Shown here one piece after another: positions 17,930 to 26,969 of a DNA stretch of 64,000 bases. How positions within the stretch are numbered: the first letter of the stretch is position 1; every line of letters begins with the position of its first letter. This DNA is from Saprospiraceae bacterium. GTDB taxonomy: Bacteria; Bacteroidota; Bacteroidia; Chitinophagales; Saprospiraceae. The DNA lies in assembly GCA_016715105.1 (NCBI GenBank), contig JADKBO010000036.1, positions 1 through 64,000 on the forward strand, written 5' to 3'. A model generated the notes under the pieces. The model saw nothing but the letters and a program-made list of their open reading frames with translations, did not search any database and had not been told where the DNA came from. Both the position numbers and the translations under genes were made by a program.

Positions 17930-20073
17930 AATTCAGAAAAGTATTGTTCGTTTTAGTTTGCTTACTGACTTATTCACTTCAAGCCGAAGATGGTTATAGA
18001 TTGTGGTTGAGACATGATTTGATACAAAATAAAGCCATTAGGAATGCTTATGCGCTAGCCATTTCAAAAGTAAACTGTCAAGTGAAAGATACAATTGCTT
18101 CCACTGCAGTAAAGGAATTGACAGGCGGACTCAGCAAAATGTTGGGTAAAACCATTGGACTTGGGAAAGTCAACAGTATTGCAGGCAATATAAACCTCTA
18201 TTTGACAACTGAATCGGTTGCCAACTTGCTTAGCAAAAAGGGCTTTAAACCTATTCAAAACGAAGGATATGTCATCTTTTCGGACAAGAATCAAATCCAC
18301 ATCGTGGCCAAAGATTCCAAAGGTTTATTGTATGGTGCTTATCATTTTTTGCGCATCATTCAACAAGAAAAAGACATTAAAAAATTAAATATCCAAGAAA
18401 ATCCCCACCTCCAGTTGAGAATGCTCAATCATTGGGATAATCTTGATCGCACTGTAGAAAGAGGTTATGCTGGTTTTTCTATCTGGAATTGGCACGAATT
18501 ACCGGATTTTCTAGATCCAAGATATGTCGAGTATGCAAGAGCCAATGCATCCATTGGAATCAATGCTACGGCTTTGACAAATGTAAATGCCAATCAATTG
18601 ATTTTCAGAGCAGATTATATTGAAAAAGCTGCGGCACTTGCCAATATTTTGAGGCCATATGGCATCAAAGTTTACCTCACGGCGAGATTTAGTTCGCCAA
18701 AAGAATTGGGTGGTTTACCGACGGCAGACCCAAATGATCCTGCCGTCAAAAAATGGTGGGAGGAAAAAGTAAAAGAGATCTACAAAGCTATTCCAGATTT
18801 TGGAGGTTTTTTGGTGAAGGCGAACTCAGAGGGACAGCCTGGACCTCAGGAATATGGGCGGACTCACGCTGATGGAGCAAATGTTTTGGCTGATGCCTTA
18901 GCGCCGTTTGGTGGTAATGTCATCTGGCGTGCATTTGTTTATAGCAATGAAGAACCTGTTGATAGAGCCAAACAGGCCTATAATGAATTTGTACCTCTTG
19001 ATGGTCAATTTAGAAAAAATGTCATGGTGCAGGTAAAGAATGGTCCCGTTGATTTTCAGCCGAGAGAACCAATCCATCCGCTTTTTGGTGCCTTGCCGAA
19101 GACGCCCATCATGATGGAATTTCAAATAACTAAGGAATACTTGGGGCAGGGTACTCATACGGTAGGGCTTTCCAATTTATTTGAAGAAGTCCTTAAAACA
19201 GACACGTACGCCAAAGGTAAAGGATCATTGGTGGCCAAAGTCATTGACGGAACACTAGATGGACAAACATTGACCGGAATGGCTGGAGTTTCTAATATTG
19301 GGACCGCCAGAAACTGGACTGGTAACCTATTTGGTCAAGCGGATTGGTATGCTTTTGGTAAGCTTGCTTGGAACCCATACGCCAATTCTGATGATATTTT
19401 TGAAGAATGGTCAAATCTTACCTTTGGAACCAGTAAAAAAGTGCAATCAGTTGTCACCAATATTTTGGATAAATCACATGAATATTGTGTCCAATACATG
19501 ACACCCCTTGGTTTGCATCACATCATGGCGGCCAATCATCATTATGGTCCAGGACCTTGGGTGAGCAATATGTCACGTGCTGACTGGACAAGCGTTTACT
19601 ATCACAAAGCAGATGAGAAAGGTGTTGGTTTCGACAGGACAGAAAGTGGCACCAATGCATTGGAACAATATTATCCTGGGCTAGCCAACCAATATAGAAA
19701 TAAGGATAGCATTGACCTTAAATTTTTACTTTGGTTTCACCATGTTGCTTGGGATCACAAATTAAAAACAGGGAAGACGCTCTGGGACGAATTGTGTTAT
19801 CAATATCAAGAAGGAGTTGATGGTATCAATAAATTAGCGGATCAATGGCAATCCTTAAAAGGGCAAATTGACGAAGAAAGATTTAATCAAGTGACCATGC
19901 ATTTCAATATTCAGAAAAAAGAGGCAAAATGGTGGCGCGATTCAGGGCTAGCGTATTTTCAGACATTTTCAAAAATGGAAATACCAAAAGACTTACCCAA
20001 GCTAGATCACGATTTAAATTATTATAAAAACATAAACCATCCGATGTCGCCAGGAATAAGGCCAAGGTGGTAG
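17926..20073 (+). CDS. GH67 alpha-glucuronidase
   Basis: Glycoside hydrolase family 67, releasing (4-O-methyl-)glucuronic acid from xylo-oligosaccharides. 715 residues, starting with a signal peptide (MKFRKVLFVLVCLLTYSLQA) directly followed by the family N-terminus EDGYRLWLRHDLI. Family motifs include LRMLNHWDNLDRTVERGYAG, SIWNWHELPDFLDPRY, GFLVKANSEGQPGPQEYGRT (catalytic-domain acid cluster) and MAANHHYGPGPWVSNM near the C-terminal dimerisation domain. The gene overlaps the transporter gene by four bases and is followed 27 nt later by the SDR gene. The frame is intact and full length. Confidence 0.95.
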   Translation: MKFRKVLFVLVCLLTYSLQAEDGYRLWLRHDLIQNKAIRNAYALAISKVNCQVKDTIASTAVKELTGGLSKMLGKTIGLGKVNSIAGNINLYLTTESVANLLSKKGFKPIQNEGYVIFSDKNQIHIVAKDSKGLLYGAYHFLRIIQQEKDIKKLNIQENPHLQLRMLNHWDNLDRTVERGYAGFSIWNWHELPDFLDPRYVEYARANASIGINATALTNVNANQLIFRADYIEKAAALANILRPYGIKVYLTARFSSPKELGGLPTADPNDPAVKKWWEEKVKEIYKAIPDFGGFLVKANSEGQPGPQEYGRTHADGANVLADALAPFGGNVIWRAFVYSNEEPVDRAKQAYNEFVPLDGQFRKNVMVQVKNGPVDFQPREPIHPLFGALPKTPIMMEFQITKEYLGQGTHTVGLSNLFEEVLKTDTYAKGKGSLVAKVIDGTLDGQTLTGMAGVSNIGTARNWTGNLFGQADWYAFGKLAWNPYANSDDIFEEWSNLTFGTSKKVQSVVTNILDKSHEYCVQYMTPLGLHHIMAANHHYGPGPWVSNMSRADWTSVYYHKADEKGVGFDRTESGTNALEQYYPGLANQYRNKDSIDLKFLLWFHHVAWDHKLKTGKTLWDELCYQYQEGVDGINKLADQWQSLKGQIDEERFNQVTMHFNIQKKEAKWWRDSGLAYFQTFSKMEIPKDLPKLDHDLNYYKNINHPMSPGIRPRW

Positions 20074-20100
20074 AAAACAAATCACATTTAATATTAGATT

Positions 20101-20720
20101 ATGAATCAATCAAAAGTTGTGCTTATTACTGGTGGGTCGTCTGGTATCGGCTTGGCAATAGCACAGAGGTTTTCTCATGAAGGCTACACTACCATCATTA
20201 CGGGAAGAAATTTGGACAAATTGAATGATGCTGCAGGCGTAATTGCAGGTAAAGTGGTTATCAAACAATTTGACATGGATTGGATAGACCAAATTCCTGA
20301 ATTTGTACAATCTATATATCAAGAATATGGCTCTATTGATGTGCTCGTCAATAATGCGGGCATCAATCAGAAAAAACCATTTGTTGAGGTGACCAATGAG
20401 GATTTTGAAAGCATCATCAAAACCAATACCACGGCCATTTTTGCCTTGTCACGTGAGGTAGTAAAAGTAATGTTACAACAAGAAAGTCGAGGAAATATCG
20501 TGCACATCAGTTCAATGGCCGCAAAATATGGCATTCCAAAAGTGATTTCATACAGTGCAGCCAAAACTGCCCTTGAAGGCATGACGCGCGTACTCCAATG
20601 GAAAAATTGGGTGAAACAATCGATGTGGCCAATGCTGTTTACTTTCTAGCTTCTGACCAAGCTTCTTATATAACAGGAGTTTCTTTGAGAGTAGATGGTG
20701 GAAACGCAATTGGTTTTTAA
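20101..20720 (+). pseudogene. SDR oxidoreductase, probable fructuronate reductase, with internal deletion
   Basis: Short-chain dehydrogenase. The cofactor motif TGGSSGIG (residues 10-17), NNAG (84-87), the serine HISSM and the YSAAK catalytic pair (Y151, K155) are intact. After TRVL at about 20590 the frame changes. The next in-frame sequence from 20592 reads [20 protein letters not shown] and ends [12 protein letters not shown] at 20720. The 40-50 residues that normally lie between, including the RVN..PG segment, are missing, so this is a deletion plus frame change rather than a single-base error. Its position between GH67 and uxuA suggests the SDR-type D-mannonate oxidoreductase (fructuronate reductase) step; this is inferred from context only. 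Confidence 0.75.
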
Positions 20721-20751
20721 GCAATTTATTTAAAATTAAAAACGAACAACC

Positions 20752-21927
20752 ATGTCAGCAATTTATAAAATGGAACAACTCATGAGGTGGTATGGTCCCA
20801 ATGATGCAGTGAAACTGGAACACATTCTTCAGGCTGGTTGTACAGGGGTTGTTACAGCCCTCCATGCCATACCAGTAGGCGAAATATGGAGTTCGGAAGC
20901 CATAAAAAATCACTTGGACATCATTGAAGCAAAAGGTTTGACTTGGACAGTTGTAGAGTCTTTACCTGTTCATGAAGAAATAAAAACCGGTAAAGGAAAT
21001 TGCGCGCAGTGGATAGAAAATTACAAAGTGAGTTTAAGAAACCTTGGGGCTCAAGGTATCAAGGTCGTTACTTACAATTTTATGCCAGTATTGGATTGGG
21101 TGAGAACCAATGTAGAACATGTGCTGGAAGATGGATCAGAAGCTTTGTTTTTCAATAAAGATGAATATGATTTATTCGATCTGTTTATCCTTAAACGTCC
21201 AGGTGCAATGGAAGAACATAGCCCGGAAAGAATTGCGTTATTGAAAGAAAAAAAGGCCACTATGTCTGCTGAAGATTTAGCTAGATTGAGGCGCACTGTA
21301 TTACTGGGTTTGCCTGGAAGCGATATCCCTTTTACCGAAGAGGAAGTACTGGCGCTACTTGAAACGTATAAGGACACAGACAGGGCAGCATTAAAAGCAA
21401 ATTTGGCTCATTTTTTATCTGAAGTTTGTCCAGTTGCAGAGGAGGTAGGCATCAAAATGGCCATACATCCAGATGATCCGCCATATTCTGTTTTGGGTTT
21501 ATCCAGAATTTTGAGTTGTGCTGCCGATGTCGATGACTTGATGCAAGCAGTGCCAAATGCCGCCAATGGACTGTGTTTTTGTACGGGCTCTTTTGGTGCA
21601 AGGCCAGACAATGATCTGCCTGCTATGATCAAAAAGTGGGGCTCAAGAATCAATTTTTTACACCTAAGAAATACTAAACGCGACTCAAATGGCAACTTTT
21701 TTGAAGCCAATCACCTTGAAGGTGACACCGATATGTATACAGTCATTGATGAGGTAGTTGCTTTGATGCAAAAAGAAGGAAGATCTATTCCGATGCGACC
21801 CGACCATGGTCATAAAATGTTGGATGATTTAGGCAAAAAAACGTATCCGGGTTATTCTGCGATTGGCAGATTACGTGGTTTGGCAGAATTGCGGGGTGTA
21901 GAGTATGCAGTAGCTAGAAAGTATTGA
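20752..21927 (+). CDS. uxuA: Mannonate dehydratase
   Basis: UxuA, converting D-mannonate to 2-keto-3-deoxygluconate. 391 residues, full length. The N-terminus contains MEQLMRWYGPNDAVKLEHIL and AGCTGVVTALHAIPVGEIW. Metal-site segments include IHPDDPPYSVLGLSRIL, LCFCTGSFGARPDNDLP, NFLHLRNTKRD, and the C-terminal MRPDHGHKMLDDLGKKTYPG. It is the last gene of the glucuronate cluster (eda, transporter, GH67, SDR, uxuA). Glucuronate isomerase and KDG kinase genes are absent from this window. Confidence 0.95.
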   Translation: MSAIYKMEQLMRWYGPNDAVKLEHILQAGCTGVVTALHAIPVGEIWSSEAIKNHLDIIEAKGLTWTVVESLPVHEEIKTGKGNCAQWIENYKVSLRNLGAQGIKVVTYNFMPVLDWVRTNVEHVLEDGSEALFFNKDEYDLFDLFILKRPGAMEEHSPERIALLKEKKATMSAEDLARLRRTVLLGLPGSDIPFTEEEVLALLETYKDTDRAALKANLAHFLSEVCPVAEEVGIKMAIHPDDPPYSVLGLSRILSCAADVDDLMQAVPNAANGLCFCTGSFGARPDNDLPAMIKKWGSRINFLHLRNTKRDSNGNFFEANHLEGDTDMYTVIDEVVALMQKEGRSIPMRPDHGHKMLDDLGKKTYPGYSAIGRLRGLAELRGVEYAVARKY

Positions 21928-21974
21928 ACTAAGAGGAAACCAAGATTGAAGACAAAATCTCTTTTAAACCTCTT

Positions 21975-23199
21975 TTAAACGTTGGATATTTTTAGAATTT
22001 GCTTTTGATCTGCACTAGATTTGGTCAATTCCAAAGCTTGGTGATAATGTTTTAAGGCTAAATCCTGATTAGAATCTTCATACAACTTCCCTAGAAGCAT
22101 ATGATATAAATGATGGTTTTTTAGATCGAGCTTTTCGGCCTCAACAATTGCGATCGTGTTTCCCCGGGCTTTGGCTAATGCATAAGTCCTGTTCAATGCT
22201 GCCATCGGGGAGTATTCCACAATGAGCAATTTGTTGTATAAGGTCAAAATATTTTCCCACTTTTGGTCAGAATCTTCTTTGATGGTATGCCAACAAGCAA
22301 TAGCCGCTTCAAGGTAATATTTCGAAAAATCTGGACCTCCGCTGGCTTGTTTCAAATAAAATATACCTCTTCCGATCAGTTCCTTGTCCCAAAGACTGTC
22401 ATCTTGGTCATCATATAATATTACTTCTCCATTTTCGTTGACGCGAGCATCAAATCTTGATGACTGAAAACACATCAACGACAAAAGCGCATTTGTTTGA
22501 CTGGTATTGGTAAGATCATTTTCAACCAAAAGTAGGCAGAGGCGCATGGCTTCTATACACAAATCTTTCCTGAGACTCTTTGTCTTGAGCGGTAGAATAA
22601 TAACCTTCGTTGTACAAAAGATAAAGGGTCAAAAATACAGCTGGAAGGCGATCTTCTATTTCAGATAACGTAGGCTGTTTGATTTCAATTTGAGCATTTT
22701 TTAAGTTGGTTTTACCGCGCTGCAGTCTTTTGTAAATGACCTCTCTGTTTGTCAAAAATGCACTTGCAATTTCATTTGCTCCAAAACCACACAGCAGATT
22801 GAGCGCCAAAGCAATTTGTGTTTCTGGAGTATTACATGGATGGAAGGCTACAAAAATCATAGCAAGCTGGCTATCATGGATGTTTTTTTCGGATAAGTCG
22901 AGCTCAAAATCCTCACCTTCATAGTTATTTCTCTTTAAATCGTCGCTGATGGTTGATTTAAATAAATTTGATTTCCTGAAATGGTCCTGGGCATTATTTC
23001 TGGCCACGGTATAAAGCCAGCCGACAGGGTTTTCTGGGACACCTTTTGTTTTCCATACTTCCGAAGCTTTTAAAAAAGCATCACTGACCAGATCTTCTAC
23101 AATTTCAAAATGTTCGATTCCAAATGAACGGTAGAGCACAGCGCACATTTTACTGTATTCTGTTCTGAAAAGATGCGGGATGACGGAGGTGTTTGACAT
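21975..23199 (-). CDS. ECF sigma factor with C-terminal TPR-like extension, ECF42-like (frameshifted)
   Basis: Extracytoplasmic-function sigma factor of the type with a long helical C-terminal extension (DUF6596 class; ECF42 group). The N-terminal part has the sigma-2 region (FGIEHFEIVEDLVSDAFLKA, GWLYTVARNNAQDHFRKSN) and a sigma-4 region (CGFGANEIASAFLTNREVIY). The extension contains LLYNEGYYS, EAMRLCLLLVEN and YSPMAALNRTYALAKARG, all typical. The frame breaks near 22560-22566: the first part runs to DKESQ and the rest resumes as KDLCIEAMRL; removing one G joins them. The combined length of about 408 residues is normal. It lies 65 nt downstream of a DGPF/YCII gene, the hallmark partner of ECF42 factors, which supports the assignment. 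Confidence 0.85.
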
Positions 23200-23221
23200 T
23201 TTAGCGTTAGAATTTTAAGGA

Positions 23222-23256
23222 GGCTTGGCTCACTTTTTTATAAGTGAAGCCAAGCC
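23222..23256 (-). promoter_or_regulatory. Strong hairpin between the DGPF gene and the sigma factor gene
   Basis: Arms 23222-23235 and 23242-23256 pair almost perfectly (GGCTTGGCTCACTT with AAGTGAAGCCAAGCC, one bulged base). On the minus strand it lies about 22 nt before the sigma start codon and is not followed by a T tract, so it is not a standard terminator. It may set RNA stability or expression ratio (inference). Confidence 0.55.
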
Positions 23257-23263
23257 AATTTAT

Positions 23264-23605
23264 TTACATTCCAACAATTTCTCGTACTTCAACATTTCCA
23301 CCAACTGCAAATATTGGGCAGCCATTAGCAAGACTTACAGCCTCATCCAATGATTCCGCTTTCACAATGCTATATCCACCAATGGTTTCTTTAATTTCTG
23401 TGTAAGGTCCATCCGTAACCATTCCACTTGCTTGTAAAACTTTGCCATGAGGTAACAATGCATTTCCTGCACTGGTCAAATGATTTTGAGCAGCAATATT
23501 GCCCAACCAATCCATCCACTTTTGCATACTGGCTTGCATTTCTTCTGGTGAAGGCATAGGACCTGTGCGTTGTTCTGATCTGAATACAAATAAAAAATCT
23601 TTCAT
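23264..23605 (-). CDS. YCII/DGPF domain protein
   Basis: 113-residue YCII-related (DGPF, PhnB-like) protein. Family features are MKDFLFVFRSEQ at the start, MQKWMDWLGNIAAQ, the motif VTDGPYTEIKETIGGYSIVK, and NGCPIFAVGGNVEVREI at the end. DGPF proteins are regularly encoded beside ECF42 sigma factors and are thought to act in the same response, but the mechanism is not known. Here it precedes the sigma gene on the same strand. Confidence 0.9.
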   Translation of the reverse strand: MKDFLFVFRSEQRTGPMPSPEEMQASMQKWMDWLGNIAAQNHLTSAGNALLPHGKVLQASGMVTDGPYTEIKETIGGYSIVKAESLDEAVSLANGCPIFAVGGNVEVREIVGM

Positions 23606-23717
23606 TTTCTTTTAATTTATTTAGTTTTAAAAACCTATGACGAATGGATTTTTAAGATTGGACAAGAAAAATATTTTTTTTGAAAATTTGTTTTCTATCC
23701 CATAAGATTCATTTCAT

Positions 23718-23951
23718 TCAACACATAGAATACAACGGATCAAAATACCCATTGATGGCAATCACCTGATCTAGGGAAAAAGTAAAATCATGGTCCAATT
23801 TTATGATCACTTTGTCGTTTTCTTCCTCAATAGCAGTAACCAATCCCTGCACTTTTTCTAGTCCATTTATATCCAAAATGAGTGATGCTTTGCACTGTTC
23901 TTCCAAACATGATTGGATGATTGAAAGCATTTTGACTTGTATTTCTTTCAT
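23718..23951 (-). CDS. Small conserved-looking hypothetical protein
   Basis: 77-residue protein without a family I can name. It has no signal or membrane segment. The composition and the pattern of alternating hydrophobic and charged residues (VQGLVTAIEEENDKVIIKLD, then DFTFSLDQVIAINGYF) suggest a small beta-barrel-like fold. It lies 29 nt downstream of the HAD phosphatase gene on the same strand and may be co-transcribed with it. Confidence 0.6.
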   Translation of the reverse strand: MKEIQVKMLSIIQSCLEEQCKASLILDINGLEKVQGLVTAIEEENDKVIIKLDHDFTFSLDQVIAINGYFDPLYSMC

Positions 23952-23980
23952 AAATCTATGTAGTTGTATAATCGATCTCC

Positions 23981-24580
23981 TTAATCTATCAATATGTTTC
24001 TTTCCTGAAGTGCCAAAGACAACTGTTGTGGAGATTGAAAATGAATACTATCAATGCCCAGCTCTAGTGCCGCTTGAACATTCCGCATATTATCGTCAAT
24101 AAAGATAGCTTCTTGTGGATGTACCGCATATCGCTCAAGCAAAATTTTGTAAAATTCGGGAAATGGCTTCCTGGTCTGCTTAACTCCACTCACCACACGA
24201 CCATCAAACCAGTGTAGAAAATCGTATCGACACAAAGCAATATCAAACAGACCTGCTTGCCAGTTGGTCAATGCATAAGTACGGTATTTCCCAGTGTTCT
24301 TTATTGATTTGAAAATGTCCACAGTATCCAATATTGGTCCACCCAACATTTCCACCCAGCGACCATAGAAATCTCTGATTGGTCCTTCCCATTCTGGATG
24401 TTGTGCAACTAAAAGTTGGGTTGCATCGACGATTGATCTCCCAGCATCTTGCTCCTCGTTCCAATCTGGAGTACAGTCTTCGTTTTCAAAATAATTTTCA
24501 TCGAAGAGATATTTTGGATTCCAGTCTACGAGTACGCCTCCCAGATCAAAAATGATGGTATTTATGTCATTCTTTTGCAT
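23981..24580 (-). CDS. HAD-superfamily hydrolase (subclass IA)
   Basis: 199-residue haloacid-dehalogenase phosphatase. Motif I is FDLGGVLVDWN near the N-terminus, motif II TYALTNWQ, motif III lysine in GVKQTRKPFPEFYKILLER, and motif IV IFIDDNMRNVQAA. The closest recognisable type is the YihX-like group of sugar-phosphate phosphatases. The substrate cannot be told from the sequence. Cytoplasmic. Confidence 0.9.
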   Translation of the reverse strand: MQKNDINTIIFDLGGVLVDWNPKYLFDENYFENEDCTPDWNEEQDAGRSIVDATQLLVAQHPEWEGPIRDFYGRWVEMLGGPILDTVDIFKSIKNTGKYRTYALTNWQAGLFDIALCRYDFLHWFDGRVVSGVKQTRKPFPEFYKILLERYAVHPQEAIFIDDNMRNVQAALELGIDSIHFQSPQQLSLALQERNILID

Positions 24581-24741
24581 AAAATAATTAAATTTTTTAA
24601 GATGCTTTTCAGCTACATTTTGAAGCTAATGTAATATTTAAATGTTCCATGATTTACTTTAGAACGAAGCTTAATTAACGCATAATATCTAGTTTTGTAA
24701 TTACTGCTGAAACTAATTAGATTTATAGATCACATATTTTT

Positions 24742-24749
24742 TACATTTG
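24742..24749 (+). promoter_or_regulatory. Predicted -7 element upstream of ddl
   Basis: TACATTTG matches the Bacteroidota -7 consensus TAnnTTTG, 15 nt before the ddl start codon. No clear TTTG -33 element at the expected distance. Confidence 0.4.
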
Positions 24750-24764
24750 TTCCAAATTTCAAGT

Positions 24765-25851
24765 ATGAGCAACAAAACGACAGTGGGACTTTTATTTGGT
24801 GGTAAATCACCAGAACACAATATATCCATTCTTTCAGCTAAAAATATTTTTAGTGCCATAGATAAAGATCGATTTGATGTCATCCTCATCTATATCAATA
24901 GGGCAGGAGTTTGGCATTTTTGCAAAGATGGTATGCTTTTGGAAAATGGAAAAAACGGTCACCTATATTGGCGAAAAGACTCAGGTGTCGCTTTCTCAAA
25001 ATGCTGATGATCGCCAATTGATCGAAACAACTTCTGGTGAAGTAATTGCTAAAATCGATGTATTATATCCGGTTTTACATGGCAATTTTGGAGAAGATGG
25101 TTCTATACAAGGTTTTGCAAAATTGGCCAATATTGCATGTGTAGGGTGTGGAATTCTTGGCTCAGCAGTCGGCATGGATAAAGATATAGTAAAGCGCATT
25201 TTGAGAGATGCTGGCATTGGAGTTGCTGATTTCGTGACTTTGCGAAAAGCTTACAATGAGGACATGAATTATGAAGAGGTAAGCGCTAAGTTGGGAAAAG
25301 AATTGTTTGTCAAACCTGCCAATCTTGGAAGTTCTGTCGGGGTCTCTTTTGTTGCGGATGAAAATGCCTATAATCAAGCGGTTGAGGTTGGCTTCAGCTA
25401 TGACACCAAAGTTTTGGTAGAAGAAAAAGTTACCGGCAGAGAAATAGAATGCGCGGTAATGGGTAATGAAATCATTGAAGCTTCTGTCATTGGCGAAATC
25501 CTTCCCAAATCATCTTGGTATTCCTTTGAAAATAAATACGTTGACGAAGATGGTGCCAAATTGGCCATTCCTGCACAGCTCACTCCAGCTCAAGCAGAGA
25601 AAGCTAGAAATACCGCAATTGAAACTTATCGATTACTCGAGTGCAGAGGTTTGACGAGAGTAGATATGTTTTTATTGGCCGATGATCACATCATTGTCAA
25701 TGAAGTCAATACCCTGCCTGGTTTTACCAAAGTAAGCATGTATCCCAAAATGTGGGAAGCTGCAGGCTTGCCGTACCAACAATTGGTTACTAAACTCATT
25801 GAATTGGCCATTGCAGAACATCAAAAAATGAATGCTTTGATGTTGATTTAA
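24765..25851 (+). CDS. ddl: D-alanine--D-alanine ligase (frameshifted at A6)
   Basis: ATP-grasp ligase making D-Ala-D-Ala for peptidoglycan. The ATG at 24765 gives MSNKTTVGLLFGGKSPEHNI, the family start. The first frame fails after LLENGKN, and from about 24956 the protein continues in another frame as TVTYIGEKTQVSLSQN. Shortening the A6 run at 24950-24955 by one base joins them. Later family motifs are intact: YPVLHGNFGEDGSIQGFAKL, LFVKPANLGSSVGVS, VEEKVTGREIECAVMGN, and the metal-binding NEVNTLPGFTKVSMYPKMW. The gene is normally essential, so a sequence error is the most likely reason for the frameshift unless another ddl exists elsewhere. Confidence 0.9.
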
Positions 25852-25982
25852 TCTTTTGGGTTATTATTTGCCGATTTTTCATCCTTATTAGAAAGAGATA
25901 AATGCAATTAATTTACACGGTTGTCCTAAAAATGGCTATTTTTGGAGAACAACTGTGTGTCGAGGCAGGTTTTAACTTTTAT

Positions 25983-26942
25983 ATGAAGCGATTTCTTACA
26001 CTTGGTTTGCTCATTTACACTATTGCCACTTTTGCACAACAAGGGCCTCAGACTTCTTTGGCCATCTTTAACCCATACCTGGAGCATGCAGCGATGGGAG
26101 GCATGGATAGAAGATTGTCGATTGTTGGTCAAGTCAGAAGTCAGTGGACAGGTATTGGACAAGGTCCTTCTACTCAATACATCGGTGCAAATATGCCCAT
26201 GTATGCCTGGACTGGAGCCATAGGTGCAGATCTTTTTACACATCGGGCAGGGAATTTACGCATCAACCAACTCAGAGCATCTTACAATTATGTCACTCCT
26301 GGTTTTGGAGGTCTTTTGTCCGTAGGAGGAAGACTTGGATTTAATCAGATTTCTTTGGATGGGTCTCGCATCATCACCCCAGATGGCAATTATGACGATG
26401 GAGCCATCAATCACAATGATCCCACATTAGCCAATACCATTGTGAATAGTTTTGGAGTCAACTGGGAAGTAAGCGCCGCATTTACCAATAATTTGATAAC
26501 TGCAGCTCTTTCATTTTCTGATTTGGTAAGCCCACAACAAAGCATTGCCAAAGGTAAATTTCAATTTGATAGAACTGTAAATGGATTAGTCAGATACGAT
26601 TATCAGTTAAATGAAGATATTGTGCTCATGCCCAATTTGGGTTTTAGAACCAATTTGCGTGTGCTACAAACAGATGTTGGAGTGATGGCCAGATATAAAG
26701 CCAGAACTTTCGGTGGACTTTTACTTAGAGGATATAATACTACGACCATCGATGCACTTGCTTTTACAATGGGTTATCACCTCAGTGAAAAGTTTAGTTT
26801 GTATTACAGCTACGAAACGGGGTTGTCTGCACTCAAAACGGTTAATGAAGGCACGCATGATTTCATGATGAAAATCAGACTGGAGCCACTTTTTGGAAAA
26901 AACTTGCCTCCAAAAATTATTTATAATCCTAGGTTCCTTTAG
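25983..26942 (+). CDS. Type IX secretion system membrane protein, PorP/SprF family
   Basis: Outer-membrane beta-barrel protein of the PorP/SprF family, linked to type IX secretion and gliding in Bacteroidota. The start at 25983 was chosen because it gives a signal peptide (MKRFLTLGLLIYTIATFAQQ). The family start follows: FNPYLEHAAMGGMDRRLSIV, GQVRSQWTGIGQGPSTQYIG. Regular beta-strand patterning continues to the end (YHLSEKFSLYYSYETGLSAL). About 319 mature-plus-signal residues, normal for the family. The T9SS core genes are not in this window; PorP/SprF paralogues are often scattered. Confidence 0.88.
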   Translation: MKRFLTLGLLIYTIATFAQQGPQTSLAIFNPYLEHAAMGGMDRRLSIVGQVRSQWTGIGQGPSTQYIGANMPMYAWTGAIGADLFTHRAGNLRINQLRASYNYVTPGFGGLLSVGGRLGFNQISLDGSRIITPDGNYDDGAINHNDPTLANTIVNSFGVNWEVSAAFTNNLITAALSFSDLVSPQQSIAKGKFQFDRTVNGLVRYDYQLNEDIVLMPNLGFRTNLRVLQTDVGVMARYKARTFGGLLLRGYNTTTIDALAFTMGYHLSEKFSLYYSYETGLSALKTVNEGTHDFMMKIRLEPLFGKNLPPKIIYNPRFL

Positions 26943-26969
26943 TCAAAATAGTCAACTTTTCTTTCAAAT

